A stretch of 64,000 bases of DNA from Streptomyces sp. NBC_01267 (GTDB lineage: Bacteria; Actinomycetota; Actinomycetes; Streptomycetales; Streptomycetaceae): the NCBI RefSeq assembly GCF_036241575.1, contig NZ_CP108455.1, positions 1,502,501-1,566,500 of the forward strand. Reading direction: 5' to 3'. A program made the position numbers and the translations under genes. The notes under the pieces are model-generated. The model saw only the letters and a list, made by a program, of their open reading frames with translations. It did not search any database and was not told the origin of the DNA. This document shows positions 8,397 to 16,271 of this stretch, piece after piece (within the stretch, counting starts at the first letter, position 1; each line of letters starts with the position of its first letter).

Positions 8397-8659
8397 GAAT
8401 CCTGTCCGCCTGCTGTGACGCCCCGCACAGGACGCACGTCACTTACGACGCAGGCTAGTTGATCCTCAAGAGCCACCTGGGCCGGGCATCGGTGGATGTC
8501 CGGCCTTACCGGCGGTACCCCACGCCACTAAGCGGGGTCGTACGTCACACCTTTGCCACAAGATTTTGCTGCCGCTAAGAATGGCTCCCGTCGCCGCCAC
8601 CAGGGCGTACCGCCGCCCCAGGCGCTCGCGACTTCCGCTATTCGAAGAGGTACGCCCAC
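8397..8659 (+). promoter_or_regulatory. Long structured leader upstream of the transglycosylase gene
   Basis: The 399 bp between the SDR relic and the transglycosylase gene hold no credible ORF. The last 263 bp contain several strong inverted repeats: TCCTGT pairing with ACAGGA near 8400-8436, CCGGGCATC with GATGTCCGG near 8482-8503, and TACCCC with GGGGTCGTA near 8516-8544. A conserved-looking stretch (TTTGCTGCCGCTAAGAATGGC near 8564-8585) follows. Streptomyces genes for secreted muralytic enzymes often have riboswitch leaders (ydaO, c-di-AMP), but I could not match the ydaO consensus. A structured 5' UTR is likely; the ligand is unknown. Confidence 0.4.
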
Positions 8660-9460
8660 ATGTCCTCCCGCCACCGCCGCAGCCGTCTGACCAAGACCCA
8701 CAAGTACTCGATCGGTGGTGTGGCCGCCGTCGGCGCCGCCGCCGTCGCGTTCACCCTTGTTCCCGGAAACGCGTCCGCCGAGACGACCCACCAGTCGATC
8801 GACGCCGCCCCGGCGGCCTTCACCTCGCAGACCACAACCGTGAAGACCGGCCTCGAACTGCAGCAGGCGCACGCCGAGCAGGCCGCCAAGGACGCCGCGG
8901 CCAAGGCCAAGGCAGATGCCGCCAGGGCGAAGGCCGAGGCGAAGGCCAAGGCCGACGCCGCCTCGAAGGCCAAGGCGCAGGCCGTGGCCAAGGCCGTCGC
9001 CAAGGAGAAGGCCCAGGCTGCCGCCAAGGCGAAGGCCGAGGCGAAGGCGAAGACCGAGGCCGCCGTCAAGGCCAAGGCCGAGGCCGCCGCGAAGGCCAAG
9101 GCCGCCGCCAAGGCGAAGACCGTCAACGCGGCCAGCTACCCGAACACCCTCGACGGCTGGATCCGCCAGGCGCTGTCGATCATGCAGGCCAAGGGCATCC
9201 CCGGCTCGTACGACGGTCTGCACCGCAACATCATCCGCGAGTCCGCCGGTAACCCGCAGGCCATCAACAACTGGGACATCAACGCGCAGAACGGCACCCC
9301 GTCGATCGGCCTGCTCCAGGTCATCCAGCCGACGTTCTCCGCGTACCACGTGACCGGCACCTCCACGAACATCTACGACCCGGTCGCCAACCTCACCGCC
9401 GCCGCGAACTACGCTGCCGCGAGGTACGGATCGATCGACAACGTCAACAGCGCCTACTGA
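8660..9460 (+). CDS. Secreted transglycosylase-SLT-domain protein with Lys/Ala-rich helix
   Basis: 266 residues. A basic N terminus and a hydrophobic stretch (about residues 21-36, ending at ASA-ETT) form a Sec-type signal peptide. Residues about 65-150 are a Lys/Ala/Glu helix made of near-repeats of AKAKAEA, probably a wall-spanning or wall-binding spacer. The last 110 residues are a lytic transglycosylase-like domain: WIRQALSIMQAKGIPG, catalytic-type Glu in IIRESAGNPQAINNWD, GTPSIGLLQVIQPTF, then the ending YGSIDNVNSAY. It should cleave peptidoglycan glycan strands outside the cell. Strong terminator follows. The start ATG at 8660 follows GAAGAGG. Confidence 0.88.
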   Translation: MSSRHRRSRLTKTHKYSIGGVAAVGAAAVAFTLVPGNASAETTHQSIDAAPAAFTSQTTTVKTGLELQQAHAEQAAKDAAAKAKADAARAKAEAKAKADAASKAKAQAVAKAVAKEKAQAAAKAKAEAKAKTEAAVKAKAEAAAKAKAAAKAKTVNAASYPNTLDGWIRQALSIMQAKGIPGSYDGLHRNIIRESAGNPQAINNWDINAQNGTPSIGLLQVIQPTFSAYHVTGTSTNIYDPVANLTAAANYAAARYGSIDNVNSAY

Positions 9461-9492
9461 TCCGGCGCACCGGACACACGCCACCGGTCACA

Positions 9493-9537
9493 CGCCGAAG
9501 GGCGGCACCCCACTTGCGGGGGTGCCGCCCTTCGGCG
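9493..9537. terminator. Strong bidirectional hairpin terminator
   Basis: A 19-bp perfect stem (9493-9511 with 9519-9537, starting CGCCGAAGGG) and a 7-nt loop separate the convergent transglycosylase and FHA-ABC genes. Confidence 0.85.
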
Positions 9538-9552
9538 CTGCTCCGTGAGCGA

Positions 9553-12147
9553 CTACTTGCGCATGACCTCCGGCTCGTGGCGGCGCAGCAGCCGGGCCAC
9601 GACGATTCCGCAGATCACGCCCATCGCGATCAGGATGCCCATGTCCATCACCCAGGTGCCCAGCGTGTGGTCCCACAGCGGGTCCGTGCTGGTCAGGTTC
9701 TTCTTGTTGGGCAGCAGGATGTTGAGTGACGCGGTGGCGCCCGCGGCTGCGACCGCCCAGCGGGCGGGCATCAGGAACGACAGCTGGTTGACCCCGGCGG
9801 CGCCGTTCAGGGTGAAGAGGCAACCGGTGAAGACGACCTGGGTGATCGCGAACATCACCAGCAGCGGCATGGTCTTCTCGGAGGTCTTCACCAGCGAGGA
9901 AATGATCAGGCCGATCATCATCGAGGTGAAGCCGAGAGCCATGATCGGCAGGGTGAGTTCGATCCGGGTGGAGGCGGAGAAGACCAGCCCCTCCTCGGGC
10001 GCCTTCTTCAGTCCGAAGCCGATGCCCCCGATGATCGCGCCCTGCACCACGGTGATCAGACCGAGCACGATCACCTTGGACATCAGATAGGCGGAACGCG
10101 ACAGGCCGGTGGCCCGCTCCCGTTCGTAGATCACCCGTTCCTTGATCAGTTCGCGTACGGAGTTGGCCGCGCCCGCGAAACAGGCGCCCACCGCCAGGAT
10201 CAGCAGGATCACGGCGCCGTCGCCGTTGCTGCCGTGTCCTCTGACCGGGCCGAAGCCGAGTCCGTAGTCCGCGGGGATCAGCGCACCGACCGCGCCGAGG
10301 ACAGCGGGGAGCAGGACCGAGAGCGCCATGAATCCGCGGTCGGAGACGATGACCGACACGTAGCGGCGCATCAGGGTGACCAGCTGCGAGCCCCAGCCCT
10401 GGGGCTTGGGGACCCTCATCGCCTGGGCGGGCGGCATCTGGACCGACTGCACGGCGACCGCGTCGATGTCCGCCGCGTACATCTGGTAGTGCTGCGAGCC
10501 GCGCCAGCGGCCCGCCCAGTCGTAGTCGCGGTAGTTCTCGAAGGCGGAGAAGACATCGGCCCAGCTGGAGTAGCCGAAGAAGTTGAGCGCCTCCTCCGGC
10601 GGCCCGAAGTACGCGACCGCGCCGCCCGGTGCCATCACCAGAAGCTTGTCGCAGATGGCGAGTTCGGCGACGGAGTGGGTGACGACGAGCACCGTACGAC
10701 CGTCGTCGGCGAGGCCGCGCAGCAGCTGCATGACATCGCGGTCCATCCCCGGGTCGAGGCCGGAGGTCGGCTCGTCCAGGAAGATCAGGGACGGTTTGGT
10801 CAGCAGCTCCAGTGCGACCGAGACCCGCTTGCGCTGGCCGCCGGAGAGAGAGGTGACCTTCTTCTCCTTGTGGATGTCCAGCTTCAGCTCGCGCAGCACC
10901 TCGTCGATACGGGACTCGCGCTCGGCCTCGGTGGTGTCCGCGGGGAAGCGCAGCTTGGCCGCGTACTTCAGGGCCTTACGGACCGAGAGTTCCTTGTGCA
11001 GGATGTCGTCCTGCGGGACGAGACCGATGCGCTGGCGCAGCTCGGCGAACTGCTTGTAGAGATTCCGGTTGTCGTAGAGGACATCGCCCCGGTTGGCGGG
11101 CCGGTAGCCGGTGAGCGCCTTGAGCAGGGTGGACTTGCCCGAACCCGAGGGGCCGATGACCGCGACGAGCGACTTCTCGGGGACGCCGAAGGAGACGTCC
11201 TTGAGGATGTCCTTGCCGCCGTCGACCGTCACCGTGAGGTGGCGGGCGGAGAAGGAGACCTCACCGGTGTCGACGAACTCCTCGAGCCGGTCGCCGACGA
11301 GGCGGAAGGTCGAGTGGCCGACGCCGACGATGTCGTTCGGGCCGATCAGGGCCGTTCCGGACTTGGCCATCGGCAGACCGTTGACGTAGGTGCCGTTGTG
11401 GGAACCGAGGTCACGGATCTCGAAGCGGCCGTCGGGCGTGGCCACGAACTCGGCGTGGATACGCGAGACCTGGAGGTCGGAGACGACCAGTTCGTTCTCC
11501 AGCGCACGGCCGATGCGCATCACCCGGCCGAGAGCCAGCTGGTGGAAAGTGGTCGGGCTGCGGTCCCCGTACGGGGTCGAGGCCCCCGCGCCCCCGCCCA
11601 CCGGGCCGCCCTGCTGGGGCAGTTGGGCCTGCTGCGGCTGCCAGCCCTGCTGGGCCGGGGCCTGTTGCTGGGCCGGGGCCTGTTGCTGAGCGGCGCCCCA
11701 GCCGGGGTCACCGCCCTGGTACTGGGCCGGGGCGTACGGCTGCGCCTGCATCGGCGCCTGCGGCTGTACGGGTGCCTGGGCAACGGCCTGCGCCTGCATC
11801 GGCTCCGGTGTCCGGGCCGCCGCGCCGGAGAGGCTCAGCCGCGGACCGTCGGTCGCGTTGCCGAGGTACACCTCCGAGCCGGGACCGATCTCCACCTGCT
11901 GGACCTGCTGCCCGTGCACGAACGTGCCGTTGGTGGAGCCGTGGTCCTCGATGACCCAACTACGGCCCCCCCAGCTGATCGTGGCGTGCCGCCACGAGAC
12001 CCTCGCGTCGTCGATCGCCAGGTCTCCCTGCGGATCACGGCCAAGGGTGTACGACCTGGACGGATCGAGCGTCCAGGTCCTGCCATTCAATTCCAGTACG
12101 AGTTCCTGCACTCCAGCCCCACTTATTGTCCCCCGAGGTACCCCCAT
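9553..12147 (-). CDS. FHA-FHA-ABC ATPase-ABC2 permease fusion protein
   Basis: 864 residues from the chosen ATG (12147). Order: FHA domain 1 (about 10-95, YTLGRDPQGDL, SWRHATI, STNGTF), a Gln/Ala/Pro-rich linker, FHA domain 2 (about 200-280, GRALENELVVSDLQVSRIHAEF as separate short motifs, SHNGTYVNG), ABC ATPase (about 310-520, Walker A GPSGSGKSTLL, signature SLSGGQRKR, Walker B LIFLDEPTSGLDP), then an ABC2-type membrane domain with about six helpers from 600 to the end. FHA domains bind phosphothreonine, so Ser/Thr kinases probably control this exporter. Upstream in-frame ATG at 12174 and a GTG within the first 15 codons are alternative starts; none has a strong ribosome binding site. Substrate unknown. 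Confidence 0.88.
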   Translation of the reverse strand: MGVPRGTISGAGVQELVLELNGRTWTLDPSRSYTLGRDPQGDLAIDDARVSWRHATISWGGRSWVIEDHGSTNGTFVHGQQVQQVEIGPGSEVYLGNATDGPRLSLSGAAARTPEPMQAQAVAQAPVQPQAPMQAQPYAPAQYQGGDPGWGAAQQQAPAQQQAPAQQGWQPQQAQLPQQGGPVGGGAGASTPYGDRSPTTFHQLALGRVMRIGRALENELVVSDLQVSRIHAEFVATPDGRFEIRDLGSHNGTYVNGLPMAKSGTALIGPNDIVGVGHSTFRLVGDRLEEFVDTGEVSFSARHLTVTVDGGKDILKDVSFGVPEKSLVAVIGPSGSGKSTLLKALTGYRPANRGDVLYDNRNLYKQFAELRQRIGLVPQDDILHKELSVRKALKYAAKLRFPADTTEAERESRIDEVLRELKLDIHKEKKVTSLSGGQRKRVSVALELLTKPSLIFLDEPTSGLDPGMDRDVMQLLRGLADDGRTVLVVTHSVAELAICDKLLVMAPGGAVAYFGPPEEALNFFGYSSWADVFSAFENYRDYDWAGRWRGSQHYQMYAADIDAVAVQSVQMPPAQAMRVPKPQGWGSQLVTLMRRYVSVIVSDRGFMALSVLLPAVLGAVGALIPADYGLGFGPVRGHGSNGDGAVILLILAVGACFAGAANSVRELIKERVIYERERATGLSRSAYLMSKVIVLGLITVVQGAIIGGIGFGLKKAPEEGLVFSASTRIELTLPIMALGFTSMMIGLIISSLVKTSEKTMPLLVMFAITQVVFTGCLFTLNGAAGVNQLSFLMPARWAVAAAGATASLNILLPNKKNLTSTDPLWDHTLGTWVMDMGILIAMGVICGIVVARLLRRHEPEVMRK

Positions 12148-12412
12148 TGCAGGGAGTCTAGGGATGGCGAACATCGTGGGGAACTATTTCAGGCGCAGTG
12201 ACGTATCGGGAACCCGGGCCGTGTGACGACCATGTACCAATGGGTTCCCCGGGGCATCTGCGGACGTGACCGGACGGACTCCTCTCCCTTTTCGCCTGCC
12301 TTCTCATGAATCACTCAGTATTTCCCCCTTCCGCCGTTCATTGCCGCGATGGGCCACCGGAGGTACGGGCGTCCGGTCCTCGGGACGGACTGCCGGGGGG
12401 TCCGCAGTGCCC

Positions 12413-12420
12413 TATACGGT
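12413..12420 (+). promoter_or_regulatory. Candidate -10 region of serB
   Basis: TATACGGT contains two overlapping possible -10 hexamers (TATACG, TACGGT) 10-17 bp before the serB ATG, which would give a very short leader. The 255 bp between serB and the divergent FHA-ABC gene hold no other gene; no operator is obvious. Confidence 0.3.
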
Positions 12421-12429
12421 GGGATCACC

Positions 12430-13659
12430 ATGAGCGCATCGCAGCCCCCAGTCCCCGCCGATTTCCCCACTCTTCTCGTCAAGATCTTCGGGAAGGACCG
12501 CCCCGGGATCACCGCCGGGCTCTTCGACACCCTCGCCGCCTACGCCGTCGACGTCGTCGACATCGAGCAGGTCGTCACGCGGGGCCGCATCGTCCTGTGC
12601 GTCCTGATCACCGCACCGGGCCCCGACGGCATTGCCCAGGGAGAGCTGCGGGCGACCGTGCACAGCTGGGCCGAATCGCTCAAGCTGGAGGCGGAGATCA
12701 TCTCCGGCACCGGCGACAACCGGCCCCGGGGCAGCGGACGCTCCCATGTGACCGTCCTCGGCAATCCGCTCACCGCGGAGTCGACCGCTGCCATAGCGGC
12801 CGGTATCACCGGCGCCGGCGGCAACATCGACCGCATTTTCCGGCTGGCGAAGTATCCGGTGACCGCCGTGGAATTCGCGGTGTCCGGTGTGGAGACCGAA
12901 GCGCTGCGCACCGTGCTGGCCACCGAGGCATCGGCGCTCGGCGTGGACGTGGCCGTGATCTCCGCCGGTCTGCACCGCCGGGCACAGCGGCTCGTCGTGA
13001 TGGACGTGGACTCGACCGTCATCCAGGACGAGGTGATCGAGCTCTTCGCCGCGCACGCGGGGTGCGAGCAGGAGGTCGCCGAGGTCACCGCCCGTGCGAT
13101 GCGCGGCGAGCTGGACTTCGAGCAGTCGCTGCACGCGCGGGTGGCGCTGCTGGCGGGGCTCGACGCCTCGGTCGTCGACAAGGTACGGGCCGAGGTGCGG
13201 CTCACCCCCGGTGCCCGCACCCTGATCCGTACGCTCAAGCGGCTCGGCTACCAAGTGGGCGTCGTCTCGGGTGGTTTCACCCAGGTCACCGATGACCTCA
13301 AGGAGCGTCTCGGCCTCGATTTCGCCTCCGCGAACACCCTGGAGATCGTCGACGGCAGGCTCACCGGCCGGGTCGTCGGGGAGATCGTGGACCGCGCGGG
13401 CAAGGCGCGGCTGCTGCGGCGGTTCGCCGCGGAGGCGGGCGTACCGCTCGCCCAGACGGTCGCGATCGGCGACGGGGCGAACGACCTGGACATGCTCAAC
13501 GCGGCCGGACTCGGCGTCGCGTTCAATGCCAAGCCGGTGGTCCGCAAGGCCGCCGACACCGCGGTGAACGTGCCCTTCCTGGACACCGTGCTCTATCTGC
13601 TCGGCATCACCCGCGAAGAGGTCGAGGCGGCGGACGGGCTCGTCGACGACGAGGTCTAG
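12430..13659 (+). CDS. serB: Phosphoserine phosphatase SerB with N-terminal ACT region
   Basis: 409 residues. It hydrolyses O-phosphoserine in the last step of serine synthesis. Two ACT-like domains fill about residues 10-180 (LLVKIFGKDRPGITAGLFDTL begins the first, VTVLGNPLTAESTAAI the second) and are expected to bind serine for feedback control. The HAD phosphatase domain follows: motif I DVDSTVIQDEVI with nucleophile Asp192 and Asp194, motif II VVSGGFTQV, Lys in GKARLLRRF, motif III GDGANDLDML. The ATG at 12430 gives the ACT start close to the N terminus; the frame extends upstream but lacks family similarity. Double-ACT SerB is the usual actinobacterial form. Confidence 0.95.
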   Translation: MSASQPPVPADFPTLLVKIFGKDRPGITAGLFDTLAAYAVDVVDIEQVVTRGRIVLCVLITAPGPDGIAQGELRATVHSWAESLKLEAEIISGTGDNRPRGSGRSHVTVLGNPLTAESTAAIAAGITGAGGNIDRIFRLAKYPVTAVEFAVSGVETEALRTVLATEASALGVDVAVISAGLHRRAQRLVVMDVDSTVIQDEVIELFAAHAGCEQEVAEVTARAMRGELDFEQSLHARVALLAGLDASVVDKVRAEVRLTPGARTLIRTLKRLGYQVGVVSGGFTQVTDDLKERLGLDFASANTLEIVDGRLTGRVVGEIVDRAGKARLLRRFAAEAGVPLAQTVAIGDGANDLDMLNAAGLGVAFNAKPVVRKAADTAVNVPFLDTVLYLLGITREEVEAADGLVDDEV

Positions 13660-13673
13660 CTCCTGGTAGAGCC

Positions 13674-13704
13674 GCGGGGCCCCGGTACGCGTACCGGGGC
13701 CCGC
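13674..13704. terminator. Bidirectional terminator between serB and the SixA-like gene
   Basis: An inverted repeat with one bulged G (GCGGGGCCCCGGTACGC against GCGTACCGGGGCCCGC) lies between the two convergent stop codons. Confidence 0.7.
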
Positions 13705-13721
13705 ACGCATGTCCGGGGGGC

Positions 13722-14273
13722 CTACTCGTGCGGCGCCCAGAAGTCGGCGAGTTTGCCCACGCCGTGCTCGACGGATTTCCAGGGTCCGGTGAACTCGATG
13801 AGGGCGACCCCTGCCGTCGGGAATCCGCTGCGGTTCATCCTGCTCAGCACGGAGCCCTCGGAGCGGCCCGCCAGGGCGTCGGCGAGTGCGTGCATCCCGG
13901 GGTTGTGGCCGATGACCAGGAGGTCGTCCACGTCGTCCGGGGTCTCGTTGAGCAGCGCGAGCAACTCGCCGAGCGAGGCGTCGTACAGCCGCTCCTCGTA
14001 CACGGTCCTGGGCCGGCTCGGCATCTCCTGCACGGCCAGCTTCCAGGTCTCACGCGTTCTGACCGCTGTCGAGCAGAGGGCCAGATCGATGTGGAGGTCG
14101 TGCGAGCCGAGCCACTGGCCCGCGGCGGAGGCATCCATCCGGCCGCGGTCGGCGAGCGGCCTGTCGTGGTCGGACACCTCGGGCCAGTCGGCCTTCGCAT
14201 GCCGGAGAAGGGCGATCCTGTGGGACTCGGGGGTTCCGGGGGCTGTCCCCCCGGATGACACAACGGCGCTCAT
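13722..14273 (-). CDS. SixA-like histidine phosphatase
   Basis: 183 residues, histidine phosphatase superfamily, SixA branch. The catalytic loop is LLRHAKADWP (R-H-A near residue 23, in place of the RHG of phosphoglycerate mutases), the second His lies in VIGHNPGMHALAD, and CSTAVRTRETW carries the conserved Arg. SixA enzymes remove phosphate from phosphohistidine of signalling proteins or small metabolites; the substrate here is unknown. ATG 14273 was selected since the conserved domain begins about 18 residues later and the upstream part is not conserved; the site AAGCTGGA acts as a weak ribosome binding site. Stand-alone gene. Confidence 0.85.
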   Translation of the reverse strand: MSAVVSSGGTAPGTPESHRIALLRHAKADWPEVSDHDRPLADRGRMDASAAGQWLGSHDLHIDLALCSTAVRTRETWKLAVQEMPSRPRTVYEERLYDASLGELLALLNETPDDVDDLLVIGHNPGMHALADALAGRSEGSVLSRMNRSGFPTAGVALIEFTGPWKSVEHGVGKLADFWAPHE

Positions 14274-14419
14274 ACAATCCAGCTTCGCACGGATCGGACC
14301 ATCGGGCAGAGGGTGTGGGGAGGCTCCCCAGCACGAGTGAACGGTGTTCGGCCACGGTGGCCGGGCGCCGTACGCCGGGCGGGTCCGAGGGCCCGGCGAA
14401 GACCGGCCGGGCCGTACAC

Positions 14420-14626
14420 CTAGAGCGGCAGGTTCCGCTGGATGAGCTCCAGGACATGGGTGATGTTGGCGCCGCCGGCCTCGGCGTGCGCCTGGCCGGG
14501 CGCGCTGATGAGCAGGAGCAGGGCGGCGAAGGCGACGGCGGGCAGGGCGATCGCCCACCACGGCAGCCGGACATCGACGCTGCCCGAGGCCGGTGCGTGG
14601 GACCTGGTGTGCGTACGGGCCGACAT
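14420..14626 (-). CDS. Small single-span membrane protein
   Basis: 68 residues, no family recognised. A basic Ser/His-rich N terminus (MSARTHTRSHAPASG) is followed by one strong hydrophobic helix (about residues 23-41, WWAIALPAVAFAALLLLIS) and a short tail ending NITHVLELIQRNLPL. It could be a membrane-anchored peptide with the tail outside, or the ASA-like sequence PGQAHAEA after the helix could be a signal peptidase site, which would release a 20-residue peptide. GC bias at third positions supports coding. Confidence 0.65.
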   Translation of the reverse strand: MSARTHTRSHAPASGSVDVRLPWWAIALPAVAFAALLLLISAPGQAHAEAGGANITHVLELIQRNLPL

Positions 14627-14769
14627 GGCCGCCTCCGTCGAGTTCGCGGTTGTTGAAGTACCTCGAACTTACGGAGTGCGGGCGGCCGGTCCCATCCGGT
14701 GACCCACCCACTTCACCCTGACCCTGGCCCCCTAGGGGGTGGTGGGGCCAGCCCCACCACCGCGGGGTG

Positions 14770-14886
14770 TCAGGGCGAGGCCAACGTCGCGACGATCGCG
14801 ACGATCACCGTGACGGCGAGCATCGCGCCGAGCACGAGCAGGAGCTTCTTCTGACCGTTCTGGGGATTCGGTTCGAGCACTGGCAT
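14770..14886 (-). CDS. Very small membrane protein next to the MFS exporter (SGM_5486-type)
   Basis: 38 residues: MPVLEPNPQNGQKKLLLVLG followed by a hydrophobic helix AMLAVTVIVAIVATLASP. It lies 17 bp downstream of the CynX-type MFS gene on the same strand, and matches the pattern I recall for small proteins annotated as SGM_5486 family transporter-associated proteins in streptomycetes. It may be an accessory subunit or regulator of the transporter; this role is inferred from position. The start ATG at 14886 is the only one in the frame near the conserved part. Confidence 0.7.
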   Translation of the reverse strand: MPVLEPNPQNGQKKLLLVLGAMLAVTVIVAIVATLASP

Positions 14887-14903
14887 GACGTCAGTCTCGC
14901 ATC

Positions 14904-16169
14904 TCAGGATTCGTCCTCGATCGTCCGGTCCCGTCCCGCGAGGATCCCCGCCCCGATCTGCGGCACCATCAGCCCGGCCATCAGGGCGATGGGCAGCCCC
15001 CAGCCGCCGCTGTGCTGGTAGAGGACGCCGACGAGCAGCGGCCCGGGGATCGAGATCAGATAGCCGGTGGACTGGGCGAAGGCGGAGAGCCTGACCACGC
15101 CGGCGCCGCTCCTGGAGCGCATCCCGATCATGGTGAGGGCCAGCGGGAACGAGCAGTTGGAGATGCCGAGCAGCAGCGCCCAGGCCCAGGCGCCGCCGGA
15201 CGGGGCGAGGTAGAGCCCCGCGTAGCCGACGAGTCCGCAGACGCCCAGGGCGACGACGATGGGGCCCTGGTGCTTCATCCGGCCGGCCAGTCGCGGGATG
15301 ACGAAGGCCAGCGGCACACCCATCACCATCGTCACGGCGAGCAGCAGTCCGGCGGTGCCGGCGGAGACTCCGGCGTCCCGGAAGATCTGCGGCATCCAGC
15401 CCATGGTGACGTAGGCGGCGGTGGCCTGGAGACCGAAGAAGCAGGCGAGCGCCCAGGCGGTGCGGCTGCGGGCGATCCGCAGGGCCGGGACATCGGATCC
15501 GGGGGTCCCGGTGGCGTCCGCGGCGGCGGCGCTGCGGTCCCGGATCAGCCCGATCCAGGGCAGTACGGCGACGGCGGCCAGCACCGCCCACACGCCGAGT
15601 CCCATCCGCCAGCTGCCGCCGAGGCTGTCGGTCAGCGGCACGGTGACGGCGGCGGCGAGTGCGGTGCCCAGGGCGAGGGCCATCGAGTAGAGCCCTGTCA
15701 TGGAGCCGACGCGGTCGGGGAAGTACCGCTTCACCATGACCGGCATGAGTACGTTGCTGACGGCTATGCCCATCAGCGCGAGTGCGCTGGCCGCGAGGAA
15801 GCCGGCCGTACCGCCCATGAGCGGGCGGATCACCAGGCCCGCGGTGATCGCGGCCATCCCTGCGCAGACGACCGCGCCCGGTCCGAACCGGCGGGCCAGT
15901 CGCGGCGCCATGACGCCGAACACGGCGAAGCACAGCGGCGGTACGGAGGTGAGGACGCCCGCCACGCTGCCGCTCATGCCGAGACCGTCGCGTACCTCTT
16001 CGAGGAGCGCGCCGAGGCTGGTGATGGCCGGACGGAGGTTGACTGCGGCGAGGACGATCCCGGCGATCACCAGTTTCACGGTCCACGCGGCGAGCTGCGG
16101 AGGTGTGGAATCCACGGGGGTTCCCGGCTCGGCCACCGGGCTGAGGATCTTGGTCTCGTCATCAGGCAT
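14904..16169 (-). CDS. CynX/NimT-type MFS transporter
   Basis: 421 residues with about 12 membrane helices, the usual MFS length. The first helix (LVIAGIVLAAVNLRPAITSLG) carries the NLRPA motif typical of the CynX/NimT (cyanate or nitroimidazole) branch, and the cytoplasmic loop between helices 2 and 3 reads MAPRLARRFGPGAVV, a variant of MFS motif A. It precedes the 38-residue accessory ORF and diverges from a FadR-type regulator, so it is probably regulated by it. Substrate unknown; family names based on cyanate should not be taken literally. Confidence 0.88.
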   Translation of the reverse strand: MPDDETKILSPVAEPGTPVDSTPPQLAAWTVKLVIAGIVLAAVNLRPAITSLGALLEEVRDGLGMSGSVAGVLTSVPPLCFAVFGVMAPRLARRFGPGAVVCAGMAAITAGLVIRPLMGGTAGFLAASALALMGIAVSNVLMPVMVKRYFPDRVGSMTGLYSMALALGTALAAAVTVPLTDSLGGSWRMGLGVWAVLAAVAVLPWIGLIRDRSAAAADATGTPGSDVPALRIARSRTAWALACFFGLQATAAYVTMGWMPQIFRDAGVSAGTAGLLLAVTMVMGVPLAFVIPRLAGRMKHQGPIVVALGVCGLVGYAGLYLAPSGGAWAWALLLGISNCSFPLALTMIGMRSRSGAGVVRLSAFAQSTGYLISIPGPLLVGVLYQHSGGWGLPIALMAGLMVPQIGAGILAGRDRTIEDES

Positions 16170-16182
16170 GAGGCCATCATAG

Positions 16183-16197
16183 AATCATGGGATGATT
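16183..16197. promoter_or_regulatory. Candidate operator of the GntR regulator
   Basis: AATCAT-GGG-ATGATT is a perfect 6-3-6 palindrome, 14 bp upstream of the MFS start and 75 bp upstream of the regulator start. Its AT content stands out in the GC-rich surroundings. Position and symmetry fit a FadR/GntR operator controlling both divergent genes. Confidence 0.5.
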
Positions 16198-16271
16198 GGC
16201 TGTTCACCTGTCCGGCCCACCCGCCGGAATCAGGCTGTCCGGCCCCGGCGGTTTCACGAACGAGGAGCACG

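Noticed and set aside
8397..8659. Firm ydaO (c-di-AMP) riboswitch call
   Set aside because: Context fits, but the conserved core sequence could not be recognised; kept only as structured leader.
10234..12201. 655-codon open frame on the plus strand
   Set aside because: It is antisense to the FHA-ABC gene, which has clear domains in its own frame; long antisense frames are common in GC-rich DNA.
15012..16271. Long upstream extension of the FadR-type regulator frame
   Set aside because: It is antisense to the MFS transporter; the regulator starts at 16272 with a ribosome site.
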